Of a stretch of DNA of 64,000 nucleotides, positions 25,234 to 36,148 are shown piece by piece. Each line of letters opens with the position of its first letter. Within the stretch, counting starts at the first letter, position 1. The DNA lies in contig NZ_CP039690.1 in the NCBI RefSeq assembly GCF_005144885.1, positions 2,369,001 to 2,433,000 of the forward strand, in the 5' to 3' direction. Under the pieces are notes generated by a model. That model was not told the DNA's origin, searched no databases, and was given only the letters and a program-made list of their open reading frames with translations. The stretch is from Phreatobacter stygius. GTDB lineage: Bacteria; Pseudomonadota; Alphaproteobacteria; Rhizobiales; Phreatobacteraceae. The position numbers were made by a program, and so were the translations under genes.

Positions 25234-26240
25234 TCGACCTGACCCCCTTGAAAGCCCTGTGGGCGCAGCTGGCCGGGCGCCTCGGACTGCCGGTACCGGC
25301 GCCGGCCGGCGACCCTGAAGCGGGCGACGACCGGCTGCCGGCGAGCAGCGGCGCATCACTGGTGCCGCCGTCCTCGATCGCCGGCCGGGCGCTGGTCGTC
25401 ATCATCGCCATCATGACCTTCCTCGGCTCGCTGACCGTCGGCGCGGTCGACCTGGTGCGCACCGCCGCCGATGATTGGACCGCCTCGATCGTGCGCGAGG
25501 CGACCATCCAGATCCGGCCGGCGCCCGGCCGCAACCTGCAGGTCGACGTGACCCGCGCGACCGAGGTCGCCGTCCGTTTCCCCGGCGTCGCCGATGTCTC
25601 GCCCTATACGGCGGAAGAGACCGCCCGCATGCTGGAGCCCTGGCTCGGCACCGGGCTTGCGACCGACGACCTGCCGATCCCCCGGCTGATCGTGCTCCGG
25701 CTCGCCGACGACCGGCCGGCCGACCTGGCCGGGCTCAGGCGGGCACTGGTCGAGCAGGTGCCGAGTGCCAGCCTCGACGATCATCGCCAATGGTTCGACC
25801 GGCTCAAGGCCATGGCCCGGGCGGTCGTCATCGTTGGCCTGACCATCGTCACATTGATGATCCTGACAACAGGCCTTTCGGTGATCTTCGCCACCCGCGC
25901 GGCGGTCGCCACCAACCGCCCGGTGGTCGAGGTGCTGCATTTCGTCGGCGCGCGTGATGCCTTCATCGCCGGCGAATTCCAGCGCCACTTCCTCTGGCTG
26001 GCGCTCAAGGGAGGTCTCGCCGGTGGCGGTGCCGCGATCGTCTCGATCCTGACCGCCGGCCTCATCGCCTCGCGCTGGCGCGCCACCGCCGGCGGCGATC
26101 AGATCGAGGCTCTGTTCGGCACGTTCTCGCTCGGCTCGACCGGTTATGTCGGCATTGTCGTGCTGGTCGTGCTGGTCACCACGGTCGCCGCGCTGACCTC
26201 GCGCTGGACGGTCATGCGGACCTTGAACGCGATCGACTAG
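25227..26240 (+). CDS. ftsX: Cell-division protein FtsX
   Basis: 337-residue permease-like partner of FtsE. A cytoplasmic N-terminal region leads to TM1 (ALVVIIAIMTFLGSLTVGAVDLV), then the large periplasmic ECD (about 100-190), then TM2-TM4 (AVVIVGLTIVTLMILTTGLSVIFATRAAV; FLWLALKGGLAGGGAAIVSILTAGL; GYVGIVVLVVLVTTVAALTSRW). The cytosolic loop VVEVLHFVGARDAFIAGEFQ is a family hallmark. Start is one of two adjacent GTG codons (25227 or 25230); the second would give a GTGA overlap with ftsE. It runs into lolA tail-to-tail with a 6-base gap. Confidence 0.94.
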   Translation: MVIDLTPLKALWAQLAGRLGLPVPAPAGDPEAGDDRLPASSGASLVPPSSIAGRALVVIIAIMTFLGSLTVGAVDLVRTAADDWTASIVREATIQIRPAPGRNLQVDVTRATEVAVRFPGVADVSPYTAEETARMLEPWLGTGLATDDLPIPRLIVLRLADDRPADLAGLRRALVEQVPSASLDDHRQWFDRLKAMARAVVIVGLTIVTLMILTTGLSVIFATRAAVATNRPVVEVLHFVGARDAFIAGEFQRHFLWLALKGGLAGGGAAIVSILTAGLIASRWRATAGGDQIEALFGTFSLGSTGYVGIVVLVVLVTTVAALTSRWTVMRTLNAID

Positions 26241-26246
26241 AACCTG

Positions 26247-27143
26247 CTACTGTAGGATCCGCTCGTAATTGATCCGGAACTGCCGCTGGTCCGGCCTGCG
26301 GCTGGTGTCGAGATTGTGCACGGCGACCGAGGTCTCGTAGCCCTGTGCGTCGAACACCGTCCACTGCCGGAGCGTGAAGTCATTGGCATTGAACAGGATC
26401 ATCAGCCGGTTGGTGCCGCCGATGGCCTGGCGTTCCTCCAGCATCACGATGACATAGTCGGGATCGCGGGTGACCGACGTGACATTGGCGTCGCGCAGGA
26501 TGTCGACACGATCCGACAGCAGGAAACGCAACGGCGTCTGCGACAGGGGATAGATGTCTTGCGTGTTCAGCCGTCGGTCGCGCACCGCCACCGACTGGCC
26601 GTCGGCGATGATCTCGACCGGGCTCGGCGCATTGTACTGGAAGCGGATCTTGCCGGGCTTGTCGAGATAGAGCTTGCCGGTGGTGCGCCGGCCGTCCGGC
26701 CCGACCTGGACGAAATCGCCCTGCATGAAGCGGATGCCGTTGAAATAGGCGTTCACCTGCTGGGCGATGTCACGCGTATCGGCGTCGATGCCGCGGGCGG
26801 CGCGCGGCGCCTGACGCCGGACCGGCGGGGTCAACGGCCCGGCGGCCGTCGTGGTCGGCGCCGGCGCCGGCGCGGCTGCCGGGCCGGGCGGCTGCGGCAT
26901 GGCGGGCGCGGTCGGCGAATCGGTCGAGGGACGCACGGCCGGCACTGGCGCAACCCGCGGCGGGCCGCCTGACGGCGCTGCCGCGCCGGGTGCCGGGCCG
27001 GATGCCGGGCCGAGCTGAAGCGGCGCGCCCTGGGCGAGCATGATCGGGCGGTCGGAGGCAGCCGCAAGCGAGGCCGCCCCGAACAGCGCGACCCCGGCCA
27101 GCAGCAGACAGGCCGGTCCCGCGATTGTCAGGCGTCTCGTCAT
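26247..27143 (-). CDS. lolA: LolA-family outer-membrane lipoprotein carrier protein
   Basis: 298-residue periplasmic carrier related to LolA, which shuttles lipoproteins from LolCDE to the outer membrane. After a signal peptide (MTRRLTIAGPACLLLAGVALFGAAS) comes an unusually long Pro/Ala-rich linker (about 35-120), then the LolA fold (QQVNAYFNGIRFMQGDFVQVGPDGRRTTGKLYLDKPGKIRFQY, PLSQTPLRFLL, and DARGY-like DAQGYETSVAV). The start at 27143 follows GGAGCTGCG. The upstream gene is ftsK (70-bp gap, same strand), the usual Rhizobiales order. Confidence 0.86.
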   Translation of the reverse strand: MTRRLTIAGPACLLLAGVALFGAASLAAASDRPIMLAQGAPLQLGPASGPAPGAAAPSGGPPRVAPVPAVRPSTDSPTAPAMPQPPGPAAAPAPAPTTTAAGPLTPPVRRQAPRAARGIDADTRDIAQQVNAYFNGIRFMQGDFVQVGPDGRRTTGKLYLDKPGKIRFQYNAPSPVEIIADGQSVAVRDRRLNTQDIYPLSQTPLRFLLSDRVDILRDANVTSVTRDPDYVIVMLEERQAIGGTNRLMILFNANDFTLRQWTVFDAQGYETSVAVHNLDTSRRPDQRQFRINYERILQ

Positions 27144-27213
27144 CGCAGCTCCATGATTGGCTGGCGCGGGTGATAGGCAGTCGATAGGGCGAATTCGAGG
27201 CGAAACCCGGCCC

Positions 27214-29904
27214 TCAATCCGCGCCCTCGGGCAGCAGGATCTCACGCTTGCCTGCATGATTCGCCGGTCCGACGATACCTTCCCGCTCCATCCGCTCGAT
27301 CAATGAGGCGGCGCGGTTGTAACCGATCTGCAGCCGCCTCTGGATATAGGAGGTCGACGCCTTCTTGTCGCGCATGACCACCTGGATCGCCCGGTCGTAG
27401 AGATCCGCCGGTTCGTCGCCGAAAGCGCCCTTGTCGAACACGGCGCCGTCCTCGCCCTCGCCGTCGGCGGCCTCCTCGTCATCGGTGGTGACCGATTCCA
27501 GATAGTCGGGCGCGCCCTGCTGCTTCAGATGACCGACGATCCGCTCGACCTCCTCGTCCGAGACGAACGGGCCGTGGACGCGGCTGATCCGGCCGCCGCC
27601 GGCCATGAACAGCATGTCGCCGCGGCCGAGCAGCTGCTCGGCACCCTGCTCGCCCAGAATGGTGCGGCTGTCGATCTTCGAGGTCACCTGGAACGAGATG
27701 CGGGTCGGGAAGTTCGCCTTGATCGTGCCGGTGATGACGTCGACCGACGGACGCTGGGTCGCCATGATCAGGTGGATGCCGGCGGCGCGCGCCATCTGGG
27801 CCAGACGCTGGATGGCGCCTTCGATGTCCTTGCCCGCGACCATCATCAGGTCGGCCATTTCGTCGACGATGACGACGATATAGGGGATCGGGTCGAGGCC
27901 CATCTCCTCCTGCTCGTAGACCGCCTCGCCGGTTTCCCGGTCGAAGCCGGTCTGGACGGTGCGGGTCAGCAATTCGCCCTTCGAACGGGCTTGCGCCATG
28001 CGGGCATTGAAGCCGTCGATATTGCGCACGCCGAGCTTCGACATTTTCTTGTAGCGCTCTTCCATCTCGCGCACCGCCCATTTGAGCGCCACGACCGCCT
28101 TTTTCGGGTCGGTGACGACAGGGGTGAGCAGATGCGGAATGCCGTCATAGATCGACAATTCGAGCATTTTCGGATCGACCATGATCAGCCGGCACTGCGC
28201 CGGCGTCAGCCGGTAGACCAGCGACAGGATCATCGTGTTGATGGCGACCGACTTGCCCGAGCCGGTGGTACCGGCCACCAGCAGATGCGGCATCTTGGCG
28301 AGATCGGCGATCACCGGATCGCCGCCAATGGTCTTGCCGAGCGCGATCGGCAGCTTTTCCTTGGCGGTGATGAAATCCTGGCTCGCCAGCATTTCGCGCA
28401 GCAGCACGTTTTCGCGCCTGGCATTGGGCAGTTCGATGCCGATGGCATTGCGGCCTGGCACCAGCGCGACGCGCGCCGAGACCGCCGACATGGAGCGGGC
28501 GATATCGTCGGCAAGGCCGATCACCCGGTTGGAGCGCGTGCCCGGCGCCGGCTCGAGCTCGTAGAGCGTCACCACCGGGCCTGGCCGGACATTGATAATC
28601 TCGCCACGCACGCCGAAATCGTCGAGCACCGAGGCGAGCGTCGCGGCATTGTCCTGCAGCGCCTCGGTCGACATCGAGACGTCGCGTTCGGAGGGCTTGG
28701 GTTCGGTCAGCAGGTCGAGCGGCGGCAGCTCATAGCTGTCGTCGATGCCGTCGGGCGGCGGCAGCGGCAGCTTCTGCTGGACCGCCACCGGGCGGGGGGC
28801 GGGTGCCGGCGCGTGAATACGCGGGCCACGGCCATCGGCGGCTGGGCGGGGTTCGACCTCGAATGGCGGTTCGTCGTCGACGGGCGGCCGGCCGGCGAGG
28901 CCCGGCGCGATGCGCGGTGCATCCACCTCCGGCTCGTCCTGACGGACCCGGGCCGGCGGCGCGTGATAGGTCCTGGGCGCCCGTTCGGCGGCCGCCTCGA
29001 CCACCGGCTCGCGGCGCGCGCCGGTTGCCCGGGCGGCCACCGGAAAGTCGTCGTCCGGTTCGGTGAAGAAGGCTTTCGCGCGTGCGGCGAGACCCGGTGT
29101 CGCCGGTTCGGCGCGGCCGGCAGGCGCGCCGGCCGCGGCGCGCGCCAGATCCGGCGCTTCGCCCGCCATGCGCTTCAGCTTGGCCTTGGCCGACAGGACG
29201 CCATGGGCCAGCGCGCCGAGGCTGTTGGCGGCAAAGCCGCTGAGCCGTCCCGGCTCCTGGTCGTCGCTGCCGCGCACGCGCACCGCCCGCGCCGGGGCCA
29301 GCTCGTCGGCGAGCTCCTCCTCGGGCGGCCGGGCCGCCTTGATCATGACGCCGGCGGCGATCGCCGCGACGAACAGCCCAAGCCCCAGAATGGCAATGGC
29401 GACGAAGCCGCGCGTCAGGCCGGAGAGATTGCCGGCAACCGCGCTGATCACCGCCAGGCCGCCGTCGCCGATGACACCGCCGATACCGGTCGGCAGCGGC
29501 CAGCCGCGCGGCGCCTGCACCACGGAAGCGGCAACCGCCAGGATCATGCCGGCGGCGATGCCGAGCGGAATCCGCAGGCCTTCGCGATCGAACGGCCGGT
29601 TGGTGACGAAGCGCCAGCCCCACGCCGCCGCGACCCCGATGAGGCCAATGGCGCCGAGCCCGAACAGCTGCATGAGCAGATCGGCGAGGATCGCGCCGGG
29701 ACGGCCGACCCAGTTCTTCACCGGCGCATTGGTGGCATGGCTGAGCGACGGATCGCCGGCGGTCCAGGTCATCAGGGCAAGCGCGGCCAGGCCGACGGCG
29801 GCAAGGATCGCAAGGCCGCCGATCTGTCGGATCTTGCGGCGCATTGCACCCTTCATCGCTTCGGGAAAGATCGAAAGCCCGGTATGCCGCCGCGCCACAG
29901 CCAT
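27214..29904 (-). CDS. ftsK: DNA translocase FtsK
   Basis: 896-residue hexameric translocase that clears chromosome termini through the septum and activates XerCD. Four N-terminal transmembrane helices (about 20-190) are followed by a Pro/Ala-rich linker (200-400), then the motor: Walker A GTTGSGKS (Lys551), [28 protein letters not shown] and Walker [14 protein letters not shown]. The C-terminal gamma winged-helix ([31 protein letters not shown]), which reads KOPS-type sites, is complete. The start at 29904 is chosen as the nearest ATG before the first helix; upstream ATGs add low-complexity residues. Confidence 0.95.
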   Translation of the reverse strand: MAVARRHTGLSIFPEAMKGAMRRKIRQIGGLAILAAVGLAALALMTWTAGDPSLSHATNAPVKNWVGRPGAILADLLMQLFGLGAIGLIGVAAAWGWRFVTNRPFDREGLRIPLGIAAGMILAVAASVVQAPRGWPLPTGIGGVIGDGGLAVISAVAGNLSGLTRGFVAIAILGLGLFVAAIAAGVMIKAARPPEEELADELAPARAVRVRGSDDQEPGRLSGFAANSLGALAHGVLSAKAKLKRMAGEAPDLARAAAGAPAGRAEPATPGLAARAKAFFTEPDDDFPVAARATGARREPVVEAAAERAPRTYHAPPARVRQDEPEVDAPRIAPGLAGRPPVDDEPPFEVEPRPAADGRGPRIHAPAPAPRPVAVQQKLPLPPPDGIDDSYELPPLDLLTEPKPSERDVSMSTEALQDNAATLASVLDDFGVRGEIINVRPGPVVTLYELEPAPGTRSNRVIGLADDIARSMSAVSARVALVPGRNAIGIELPNARRENVLLREMLASQDFITAKEKLPIALGKTIGGDPVIADLAKMPHLLVAGTTGSGKSVAINTMILSLVYRLTPAQCRLIMVDPKMLELSIYDGIPHLLTPVVTDPKKAVVALKWAVREMEERYKKMSKLGVRNIDGFNARMAQARSKGELLTRTVQTGFDRETGEAVYEQEEMGLDPIPYIVVIVDEMADLMMVAGKDIEGAIQRLAQMARAAGIHLIMATQRPSVDVITGTIKANFPTRISFQVTSKIDSRTILGEQGAEQLLGRGDMLFMAGGGRISRVHGPFVSDEEVERIVGHLKQQGAPDYLESVTTDDEEAADGEGEDGAVFDKGAFGDEPADLYDRAIQVVMRDKKASTSYIQRRLQIGYNRAASLIERMEREGIVGPANHAGKREILLPEGAD

Positions 29905-30065
29905 GTCGGTCGCATCCTGTGAAGGGAGGGCCGGACGGGACATCCGCGCGCAGGCGGACGCCCCGGAAAGCCATCCGGTTCGTGAACCTGAACTTAGCGA
30001 GGCAAGGGTTGACGGGTGATTAACCATCGCCCGATTGGCCGGGTCGCGCGCCCTGCTGCCGGCAT

Positions 30066-30096
30066 AAAGAAAACCCCCGGCGCGCTGCGCCGGGGG
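30066..30096 (-). terminator. Rho-independent terminator after amtB
   Basis: Ten-bp perfect stem CCCCCGGCGC (30074-30083) and GCGCCGGGGG (30087-30096) with a GCT loop. Read on the - strand it is followed by TTTTCTTT (complement of 30066-30073). It ends the glnK-amtB transcript 33 bases after the amtB stop. Confidence 0.9.
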
Positions 30097-30128
30097 TCGT
30101 GTCGAGTCTCGAAAGCAGGCGGTCAGGC

Positions 30129-31622
30129 TCAGGGATTGTAAGCCCGCTCGCCATGCTCGGCGAGATCGAGACCCTCGCGCTCGCGGTCGGCGGAAACCCT
30201 CAGGCCGACGATCACGTCGACGATCTTGAACAGCACCAGCGAGCCGACGCCGGACCAGACCAGGGTCAGAAGCACCGCCTTGACCTGGGCCATGAAGGCC
30301 GGGCCGAATTCATAGGCCGCGACCGCCAGTTCGCCCGGCTTGGTTTCGTAGTCGGGGATGCCGACGCCGCCGAGCGAGGTATTGACCAGAATGCCGGTCG
30401 CCAGGGCGCCGATGATGCCGCCGACGCAATGGATGCCGAAGACGTCGAGCGAGTCGTCGTAGCCGAAGGCGTTCTTCACCGTCGAGCAGAAGACGAAGCA
30501 GACGCCGCCGGCGACCAGGCCGAGGACGATCGAGCCCATCGGCCCGGCGAAACCCGAAGCGGGTGTCACCGCGACCAGACCGGCAACGGCACCGGAGACC
30601 GCGCCGAGCAGCGAGGGCTTGCCCTTGGCCGCCCATTCGACGAACAGCCAGGACAGCGCCGCGGCGGCCGTCGCCACCAAGGTGTTCATCATGGCGAGCG
30701 CCGCCGTGCCATTGGCTTCGAGGTTGGAGCCGGCATTGAAGCCGAACCAGCCGACCCAGAGCAGGGCGGCGCCGATCAGGGTCATGACCAGCGAATGGGG
30801 CGGCATCAGTTCCTTGCCGTAACCGATGCGCTTGCCGATGACGAGGCAGCCGACCAGGCCGGCAATGCCGGCATTGATATGGACCACCGTACCGCCGGCG
30901 AAGTCGAGAGCACCCCACTGATAGATCAGGCCGGCATCGGCCTTGACCGCGGCGAGCTTGGCTTCGGCCGCCGCCTTGGCGGCTGCGTCGGCACCGGCTG
31001 CTGCGACCGCCTTGACCGCGTCGGCAATAGCGTCGGGACCGGCCCAGTACCAGACCATATGGGCGATCGGGAAGTAAATGAAGGTCACCCACAGGACCAC
31101 GAACAGGATGACCGCGGAGAACTTCGCCCGCTCGGCGATGGCGCCGATGATCAGCGCCGGCGTGATGCAGGCGAAGGTCATCTGGAAGCAGATATAGGCG
31201 AGTTCGGGGATCACCACGCCGTTCGAGAAGGTCGCGGCGGTCGAATTGGCATCGACCCCGATCAGGAAGGCCTTGGAGAAGCCGCCGATATAGGCATTGA
31301 GCCCGCCGCCGCTGGTGAAGGTGAGCGAGTAGCCATAGACCACCCAGATGATCGCCACGAGAGCAACGATCACGAAGATCTGGGTGAGCACCGACAGCAT
31401 GTTCTTGGTGCGCACGAGGCCGCCATAAAACAGCGCCAGGCCCGGAACCGTCATCAACAGCACCAGCACCGAGGAAACCAGCATCCAGGCGGTGTCACCC
31501 GGATTGGGCTTCGGCGGCGTCGGCGCCGGCGCCTGGGCCAGCGCCGGTTCGACGAAGACTGCCGCGGCGGCCAACAGCGCAAGCGCCGTGAAGCCCCACC
31601 GGGAACATATGGACTTGGTCAT
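30129..31622 (-). CDS. amtB: Ammonium transporter AmtB
   Basis: 497-residue inner-membrane ammonium channel. A signal-like N-terminus ([30 protein letters not shown]) precedes the Amt fold: [33 protein letters not shown], the [19 protein letters not shown] segment with the pore His, and [15 protein letters not shown]-type [16 protein letters not shown]. An Ala/Lys-rich loop ([24 protein letters not shown]) before the HINAG helix is an alphaproteobacterial trait. The gene is 42 bases below glnK, whose product blocks the channel under nitrogen excess. Confidence 0.96.
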   Translation of the reverse strand: MTKSICSRWGFTALALLAAAAVFVEPALAQAPAPTPPKPNPGDTAWMLVSSVLVLLMTVPGLALFYGGLVRTKNMLSVLTQIFVIVALVAIIWVVYGYSLTFTSGGGLNAYIGGFSKAFLIGVDANSTAATFSNGVVIPELAYICFQMTFACITPALIIGAIAERAKFSAVILFVVLWVTFIYFPIAHMVWYWAGPDAIADAVKAVAAAGADAAAKAAAEAKLAAVKADAGLIYQWGALDFAGGTVVHINAGIAGLVGCLVIGKRIGYGKELMPPHSLVMTLIGAALLWVGWFGFNAGSNLEANGTAALAMMNTLVATAAAALSWLFVEWAAKGKPSLLGAVSGAVAGLVAVTPASGFAGPMGSIVLGLVAGGVCFVFCSTVKNAFGYDDSLDVFGIHCVGGIIGALATGILVNTSLGGVGIPDYETKPGELAVAAYEFGPAFMAQVKAVLLTLVWSGVGSLVLFKIVDVIVGLRVSADREREGLDLAEHGERAYNP

Positions 31623-31664
31623 GTGGGAGTACTCCGGAAGGATATTGGGCGTTTGGGGGCCGCG

Positions 31665-32303
<639 letters not shown>

Positions 32304-33167
32304 TCACGTGCCGCGAAGCGGCCGGATCAACCCTTCCTGGGCGACTGACGCCACCAGCAACCCGTCGCGGGTGAAGATCGAGCCACGCGAAAAGCCGCGC
32401 GCGCCCTGGGACGACGGCGAATCCTGCGCATAGAGCAGCCATTGGTCGGCGCGGAACGGTCGGTGGAACCACATGGCGTGGTCGAGGCTGGCGCCCTGGA
32501 TCGTCGCATCGAACAGGGTCCGCCCATGCGGGATCAGCGCTGCATCCAAAAGCGTCATGTCGGAGGCATAGGCCAGCACGCAGCGATGGACGATCGGATC
32601 GTCAGGCAAGGTGCCGGTCGCCCGGATCCAGGCGTGGAATTTGCCCTCGGGCTGACGCACGCCGCGATAACGCTCAAGTTCGACCGGACGCAATTCGATC
32701 GGCCGCTCACGGGCGAAATAGGCCTTCACCGCCGGCGGCGCCGCGGGGTCGAGATTGCGGCCGATCTCGGCCTCCGCCGGCAGGCTCTCCGGCGGCGGCA
32801 CGTCGGGCATGCCGAACTGATGCTCGAAACCACCCTCTTCGACCTGAAACGAGGCGGACAGCGAAAAGATCGCGGCGCCGTGCTGGATCGCCAGCACCCG
32901 CCGGGTCGAAAAGCTCTTGCCGTCACGAATGCGCTCGACCTCATAGATGATCGGCGCCTTGGGATCGCCGGGCAGCACGAAATAGGCATGCAGCGAATGC
33001 GGTGCGCGGGCCTCGACGGTGCGGCAGGCAGCGACCAGCGCCTGGCCGATCACCTGGCCGCCGAACACCCGCTGCCAGCCCTCTTTCGGGCTCTGGCCGC
33101 GGAACAGGTTCACCTCGAGCCGCTCGAGATCGAGGATCTTCAAGAGGCGGTCGACGGCTGCGGACAT
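32304..33167 (-). CDS. tesB: Acyl-CoA thioesterase II
   Basis: 287-residue double-hotdog thioesterase that hydrolyses medium- and long-chain acyl-CoAs in the cytoplasm. First hotdog: LFRGQSPKEGWQRVFGGQVIGQALVAA; second: ASDMTLLDAALIPHGRTLFDATIQGASLDHAMWFHRPFRADQWLLY and DSPSSQGARGFSRGSIFTRDGLLVASVAQEGLIR. The catalytic Asp, Thr/Ser and Gln positions (ASDMTLLD, SLDHAMWF, VAQEG) match E. coli TesB. In Rhizobiales tesB commonly precedes glnK-amtB, as here. Confidence 0.95.
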   Translation of the reverse strand: MSAAVDRLLKILDLERLEVNLFRGQSPKEGWQRVFGGQVIGQALVAACRTVEARAPHSLHAYFVLPGDPKAPIIYEVERIRDGKSFSTRRVLAIQHGAAIFSLSASFQVEEGGFEHQFGMPDVPPPESLPAEAEIGRNLDPAAPPAVKAYFARERPIELRPVELERYRGVRQPEGKFHAWIRATGTLPDDPIVHRCVLAYASDMTLLDAALIPHGRTLFDATIQGASLDHAMWFHRPFRADQWLLYAQDSPSSQGARGFSRGSIFTRDGLLVASVAQEGLIRPLRGT

Positions 33168-33259
33168 GAGCGGGAAGGCTCCGGCGAGGGCTTAGACTGA
33201 TCGCAGAGACCATCTTGGACGGATCGAGGTCAACCCCTCCCGGCCACGATCCCTTCCAA

Positions 33260-34054
33260 CTACTGCCGCTTGGCGAGCGCATCCCGTTTGGTGGCGAGCG
33301 AGGCGGCGATCACCGCAATCGTCACCGCCGCGATCATCAGCGTGCAGATCGCGTTGATTTCCGGCGTCACGCCGAGCCGGACCTGGCTGTAGATGCGCAT
33401 TGGCAAGGTGGTTGCCCCGGGGCCGGTGGTGAAGCTCGCGATCACCAGATCGTCGAGCGAGAGCGTGAAGGCGAGCAGGAAGCCTGCGATGACCGCCGGG
33501 GCGATGATCGGCAGGGTGACCCGGAAGAACACCTGGGCCGGCGAAGCGCCGAGATCGGCCGCCGCCTCTTCCAGCGACGCATCGAAACTGACCAGCCGCG
33601 ACTGCACCACCACCGCCACGAAGCCGAGCGTGAAGGTCGCGTGCGCCACCGTCACCGTCCAGAAGCCGCGATCGATGCCGAGCGAGACGAACAGGAGAAG
33701 CAGCGACAGTCCGGTGATCACCTCGGGCATGACCAGCGGCGCATAGACCATGCCGGTGAACAGGAAGCGCCCGCGAAAGCGCAGGTAGCGGGTCAGCGCG
33801 AGCGCCGCGAAGGTGCCGATGACGGTGGCGATGACCGCCGAGACGAACGCGACCTTGGCGGTCATCCAGGCCGAATCGAGGAGCTGGCGGTTGTCCAGGA
33901 TCGCGCTGTACCAGCGCGTCGAAAAGCCGCCCCAGACGGTGACCAGCTGGCTGGCATTGAACGAGAACACGATCAGGATGACGATCGGCAGGTAGAGGAA
34001 GCCGAAGCCGAGCGTCAGCGCGGTGGCGTCGATCAGGCGGGAGCGCCGGTTCAT
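33260..34054 (-). CDS. potI: Polyamine ABC transporter permease PotI
   Basis: 264-residue inner-membrane permease with six predicted helices. The EAA-type loop EEAAADLGASPAQVFFRVTLPIIAPAVIAGFLLAFTLSLDDLVIASFTTGPGATTLPMRIYS is the PotI/PotC signature. It works with PotH, PotG and the binding protein PotF for putrescine/spermidine import. Fourteen bases separate it from potH upstream. Confidence 0.92.
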   Translation of the reverse strand: MNRRSRLIDATALTLGFGFLYLPIVILIVFSFNASQLVTVWGGFSTRWYSAILDNRQLLDSAWMTAKVAFVSAVIATVIGTFAALALTRYLRFRGRFLFTGMVYAPLVMPEVITGLSLLLLFVSLGIDRGFWTVTVAHATFTLGFVAVVVQSRLVSFDASLEEAAADLGASPAQVFFRVTLPIIAPAVIAGFLLAFTLSLDDLVIASFTTGPGATTLPMRIYSQVRLGVTPEINAICTLMIAAVTIAVIAASLATKRDALAKRQ

Positions 34055-34067
34055 CGCCAGTCCCTCT

Positions 34068-34970
34068 TCATCGGGCAGCTTCCAGCTGGCGCGCCTGCAG
34101 GTGCTGATAGACCATGATCGGCCCGACCAGCACGACGAGCAGCAGGATGGCGACGGCTGACGCCACCGGCCAGTCGCGATTGGCGAAGAACTCGGTCCAC
34201 AACGTCTTGCCGATCATCAGGGTTTCCGAGCCGCCGAGCAGATCCGGGATCACCACTTCTCCGGTGATCGGGATGAAACACAGGAAGCAGCCGGCAATGA
34301 TGCCCGGCAAGGTCAGCGGCACGGTGATGCGCCAGAACGCCAGCCAGGGCGGGCAGCCCAGATCATTGGCCGCTTCCAAGAGGCTCCGGTCGATCCGCTC
34401 CAGCGCCGCATAGAGCGGCAGCACCATGAAGGGCAGGTAGGAATAGACCACCCCGATCAGGATCGCCGTCTCGGTATTGGCGATCTGCAGGCGCGTGCCG
34501 ATCAGGCCGAGGCCGAGCAGCAGTTCGTTCAACAGCCCTTCGGGTTTGAGGATGCCGATCCAGGCATAGACCCGGATCAGGAAGCTGGTCCAGAACGGCA
34601 GGATCACCGCCATGACCAGGAGCGGCCTGAACCGTTCCGGAGCGCGGGCCATGGCATGGGCCATGGGGTAACCGATGATCAGCAGGATCAAGGTGCCGAT
34701 CACGGCGATCCGGAGCGATGAGACGAAGGCGTCGATATAGAGACTGTCGCCGACGATCACGCCATAATTGGCCAATGACAGCTGGCCTGCCTTGTCGAGC
34801 CAGCCGGCCAGGCCGTCGCCAGCCTGGAAGACCGGCTCATAAGGCGGTACCGCGGTCGCCACCTGCGACAGCGACATTTTCGCGACGATGGCGAAGGGCA
34901 CCAGGAAGAACAGCGCCAGCCAGAGATAGGGCACCAGGATGGTGACGCGGCGGGTGGCGCGATCGCTCAT
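34068..34970 (-). CDS. potH: Polyamine ABC transporter permease PotH
   Basis: 300-residue permease. Six helices are visible, with the conserved cytoplasmic loop LLEAANDLGCPPWLAFWRITVPLTLPGIIAGCFLCFIPITGEVVIPDLLGGSETLMIG. An N-terminal periplasmic region (YEPVFQAGDGLAGWLDKAGQLSLANYGVI) follows TM1 as usual. It is five bases below potG. Confidence 0.92.
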   Translation of the reverse strand: MSDRATRRVTILVPYLWLALFFLVPFAIVAKMSLSQVATAVPPYEPVFQAGDGLAGWLDKAGQLSLANYGVIVGDSLYIDAFVSSLRIAVIGTLILLIIGYPMAHAMARAPERFRPLLVMAVILPFWTSFLIRVYAWIGILKPEGLLNELLLGLGLIGTRLQIANTETAILIGVVYSYLPFMVLPLYAALERIDRSLLEAANDLGCPPWLAFWRITVPLTLPGIIAGCFLCFIPITGEVVIPDLLGGSETLMIGKTLWTEFFANRDWPVASAVAILLLVVLVGPIMVYQHLQARQLEAAR

Positions 34971-34975
34971 GGCCG

Positions 34976-36148
34976 CTACCGGGTCAACAGGACGAGCGCG
35001 TCGGCCGCGACCGCCAGGCGCACCGGCTCGCCCCAGGTGATCGGCCGCTCGACCAGGCGCGCGGCATTGGCGACCGCGGCGCGCAAGCGCAGGCCGCCGG
35101 CCCCGATCACATAGGTGGTCCAGTCGCCGAGATAGCCGATATCGTTGACGACGCCGTCGATCACCGTCCAGCCGTCGGGAGCCGGCTCGCCGCTCCTGAG
35201 GATGCGGGTCTTCTCCGGCCGCCAGGCAACCGCCACCGCCTGGCCGGCCGACACGGCCTCGGCCGCCTCGACGCTGACCCGTCCGGCAATCGCCGTCTCG
35301 ATCGTCGCACGCCCGCCCTCGACCGCCGCGACCTTGCCCTCGATCAGGTTGATGTCGCCAATGAAGCCGGCGACATAACGGCTCGCCGGTGCCTCGTAGA
35401 TCACCGGCGGCGGCGCCACCTGTACCACATGGCCCTTGTCCATCACCGCGATGCGGGTCGCCATGGTCATCGCTTCGTCCTGGTCATGGGTGACGATGAC
35501 AAAAGTGATGCCGAGCCGCTCCTGCAGGGCGATCAGCTCGAACTGGGTCTCCTCGCGCAGCTTGCGGTCGAGCGCGCCGAGCGGTTCGTCGAGCAGCAGG
35601 ACCTTCGGCCGCTTGACCAGCGCGCGGGCGAGCGCCACGCGCTGGCGCTGGCCGCCGGACAATTGATGCGGTTTGCGGCCGGCATAGGCTTCGAGCTTGA
35701 CCAGTTTCAGCATGGCCGCGACCCGTTCGTGGATCTCGTCCTTCGGCAGTTGCTCCATGGCCAGGCCGAAGGCGATGTTCTTCTCCACGCTCATATGTGG
35801 AAACAGCGCATAGGACTGGAACATCATGTTGACCGGCCGCCGATGCGCCGGCACGCCGGCGAGGTCCTGGCCGCCGAGCAGCACGCGGCCGGCGCTCGGC
35901 GTTTCGAAGCCGGCGAGCAACCGCATCAGCGTGCTCTTGCCGCAGCCCGACGGCCCGAGCAGCGCGAAGAATTCGCGCTCATAGATCTTTAGCGTCAGGT
36001 CTTCGACCGCCGGCTCGGCGCCGTAGCGCTTGGTCACCCCGTCATAGACGACCAGCGGCTCCAGCCTCGGATCGTCCCATGGCGCGAAGGTGGAGCGCAC
36101 GGCTCCGAGCGATGTCGTCAATTTGGCAGTCCGCGCGATCTCGTTCAC
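34976..36148 (-). CDS. potG: Polyamine ABC transporter ATPase PotG
   Basis: 390-residue ATPase. Walker A GPSGCGKS, signature LSGGQRQR, Walker B VLLLDEPLGALD and the H-loop VTHDQDEAM are present, then a C-terminal TOBE domain (about 300-390: VEAAEAVSAGQAVAVAWRPEKTRIL). The first codon is GTG at 36148. A 362-bp gap separates it from potF upstream, largely occupied by a REP-like element, so a separate promoter may exist. Confidence 0.93.
   Translation of the reverse strand: MNEIARTAKLTTSLGAVRSTFAPWDDPRLEPLVVYDGVTKRYGAEPAVEDLTLKIYEREFFALLGPSGCGKSTLMRLLAGFETPSAGRVLLGGQDLAGVPAHRRPVNMMFQSYALFPHMSVEKNIAFGLAMEQLPKDEIHERVAAMLKLVKLEAYAGRKPHQLSGGQRQRVALARALVKRPKVLLLDEPLGALDRKLREETQFELIALQERLGITFVIVTHDQDEAMTMATRIAVMDKGHVVQVAPPPVIYEAPASRYVAGFIGDINLIEGKVAAVEGGRATIETAIAGRVSVEAAEAVSAGQAVAVAWRPEKTRILRSGEPAPDGWTVIDGVVNDIGYLGDWTTYVIGAGGLRLRAAVANAARLVERPITWGEPVRLAVAADALVLLTR

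Noticed and set aside
27529-29922. 797-codon + strand frame opposite ftsK
   Set aside because: Antisense shadow of ftsK; repetitive His/Arg/Gly composition.
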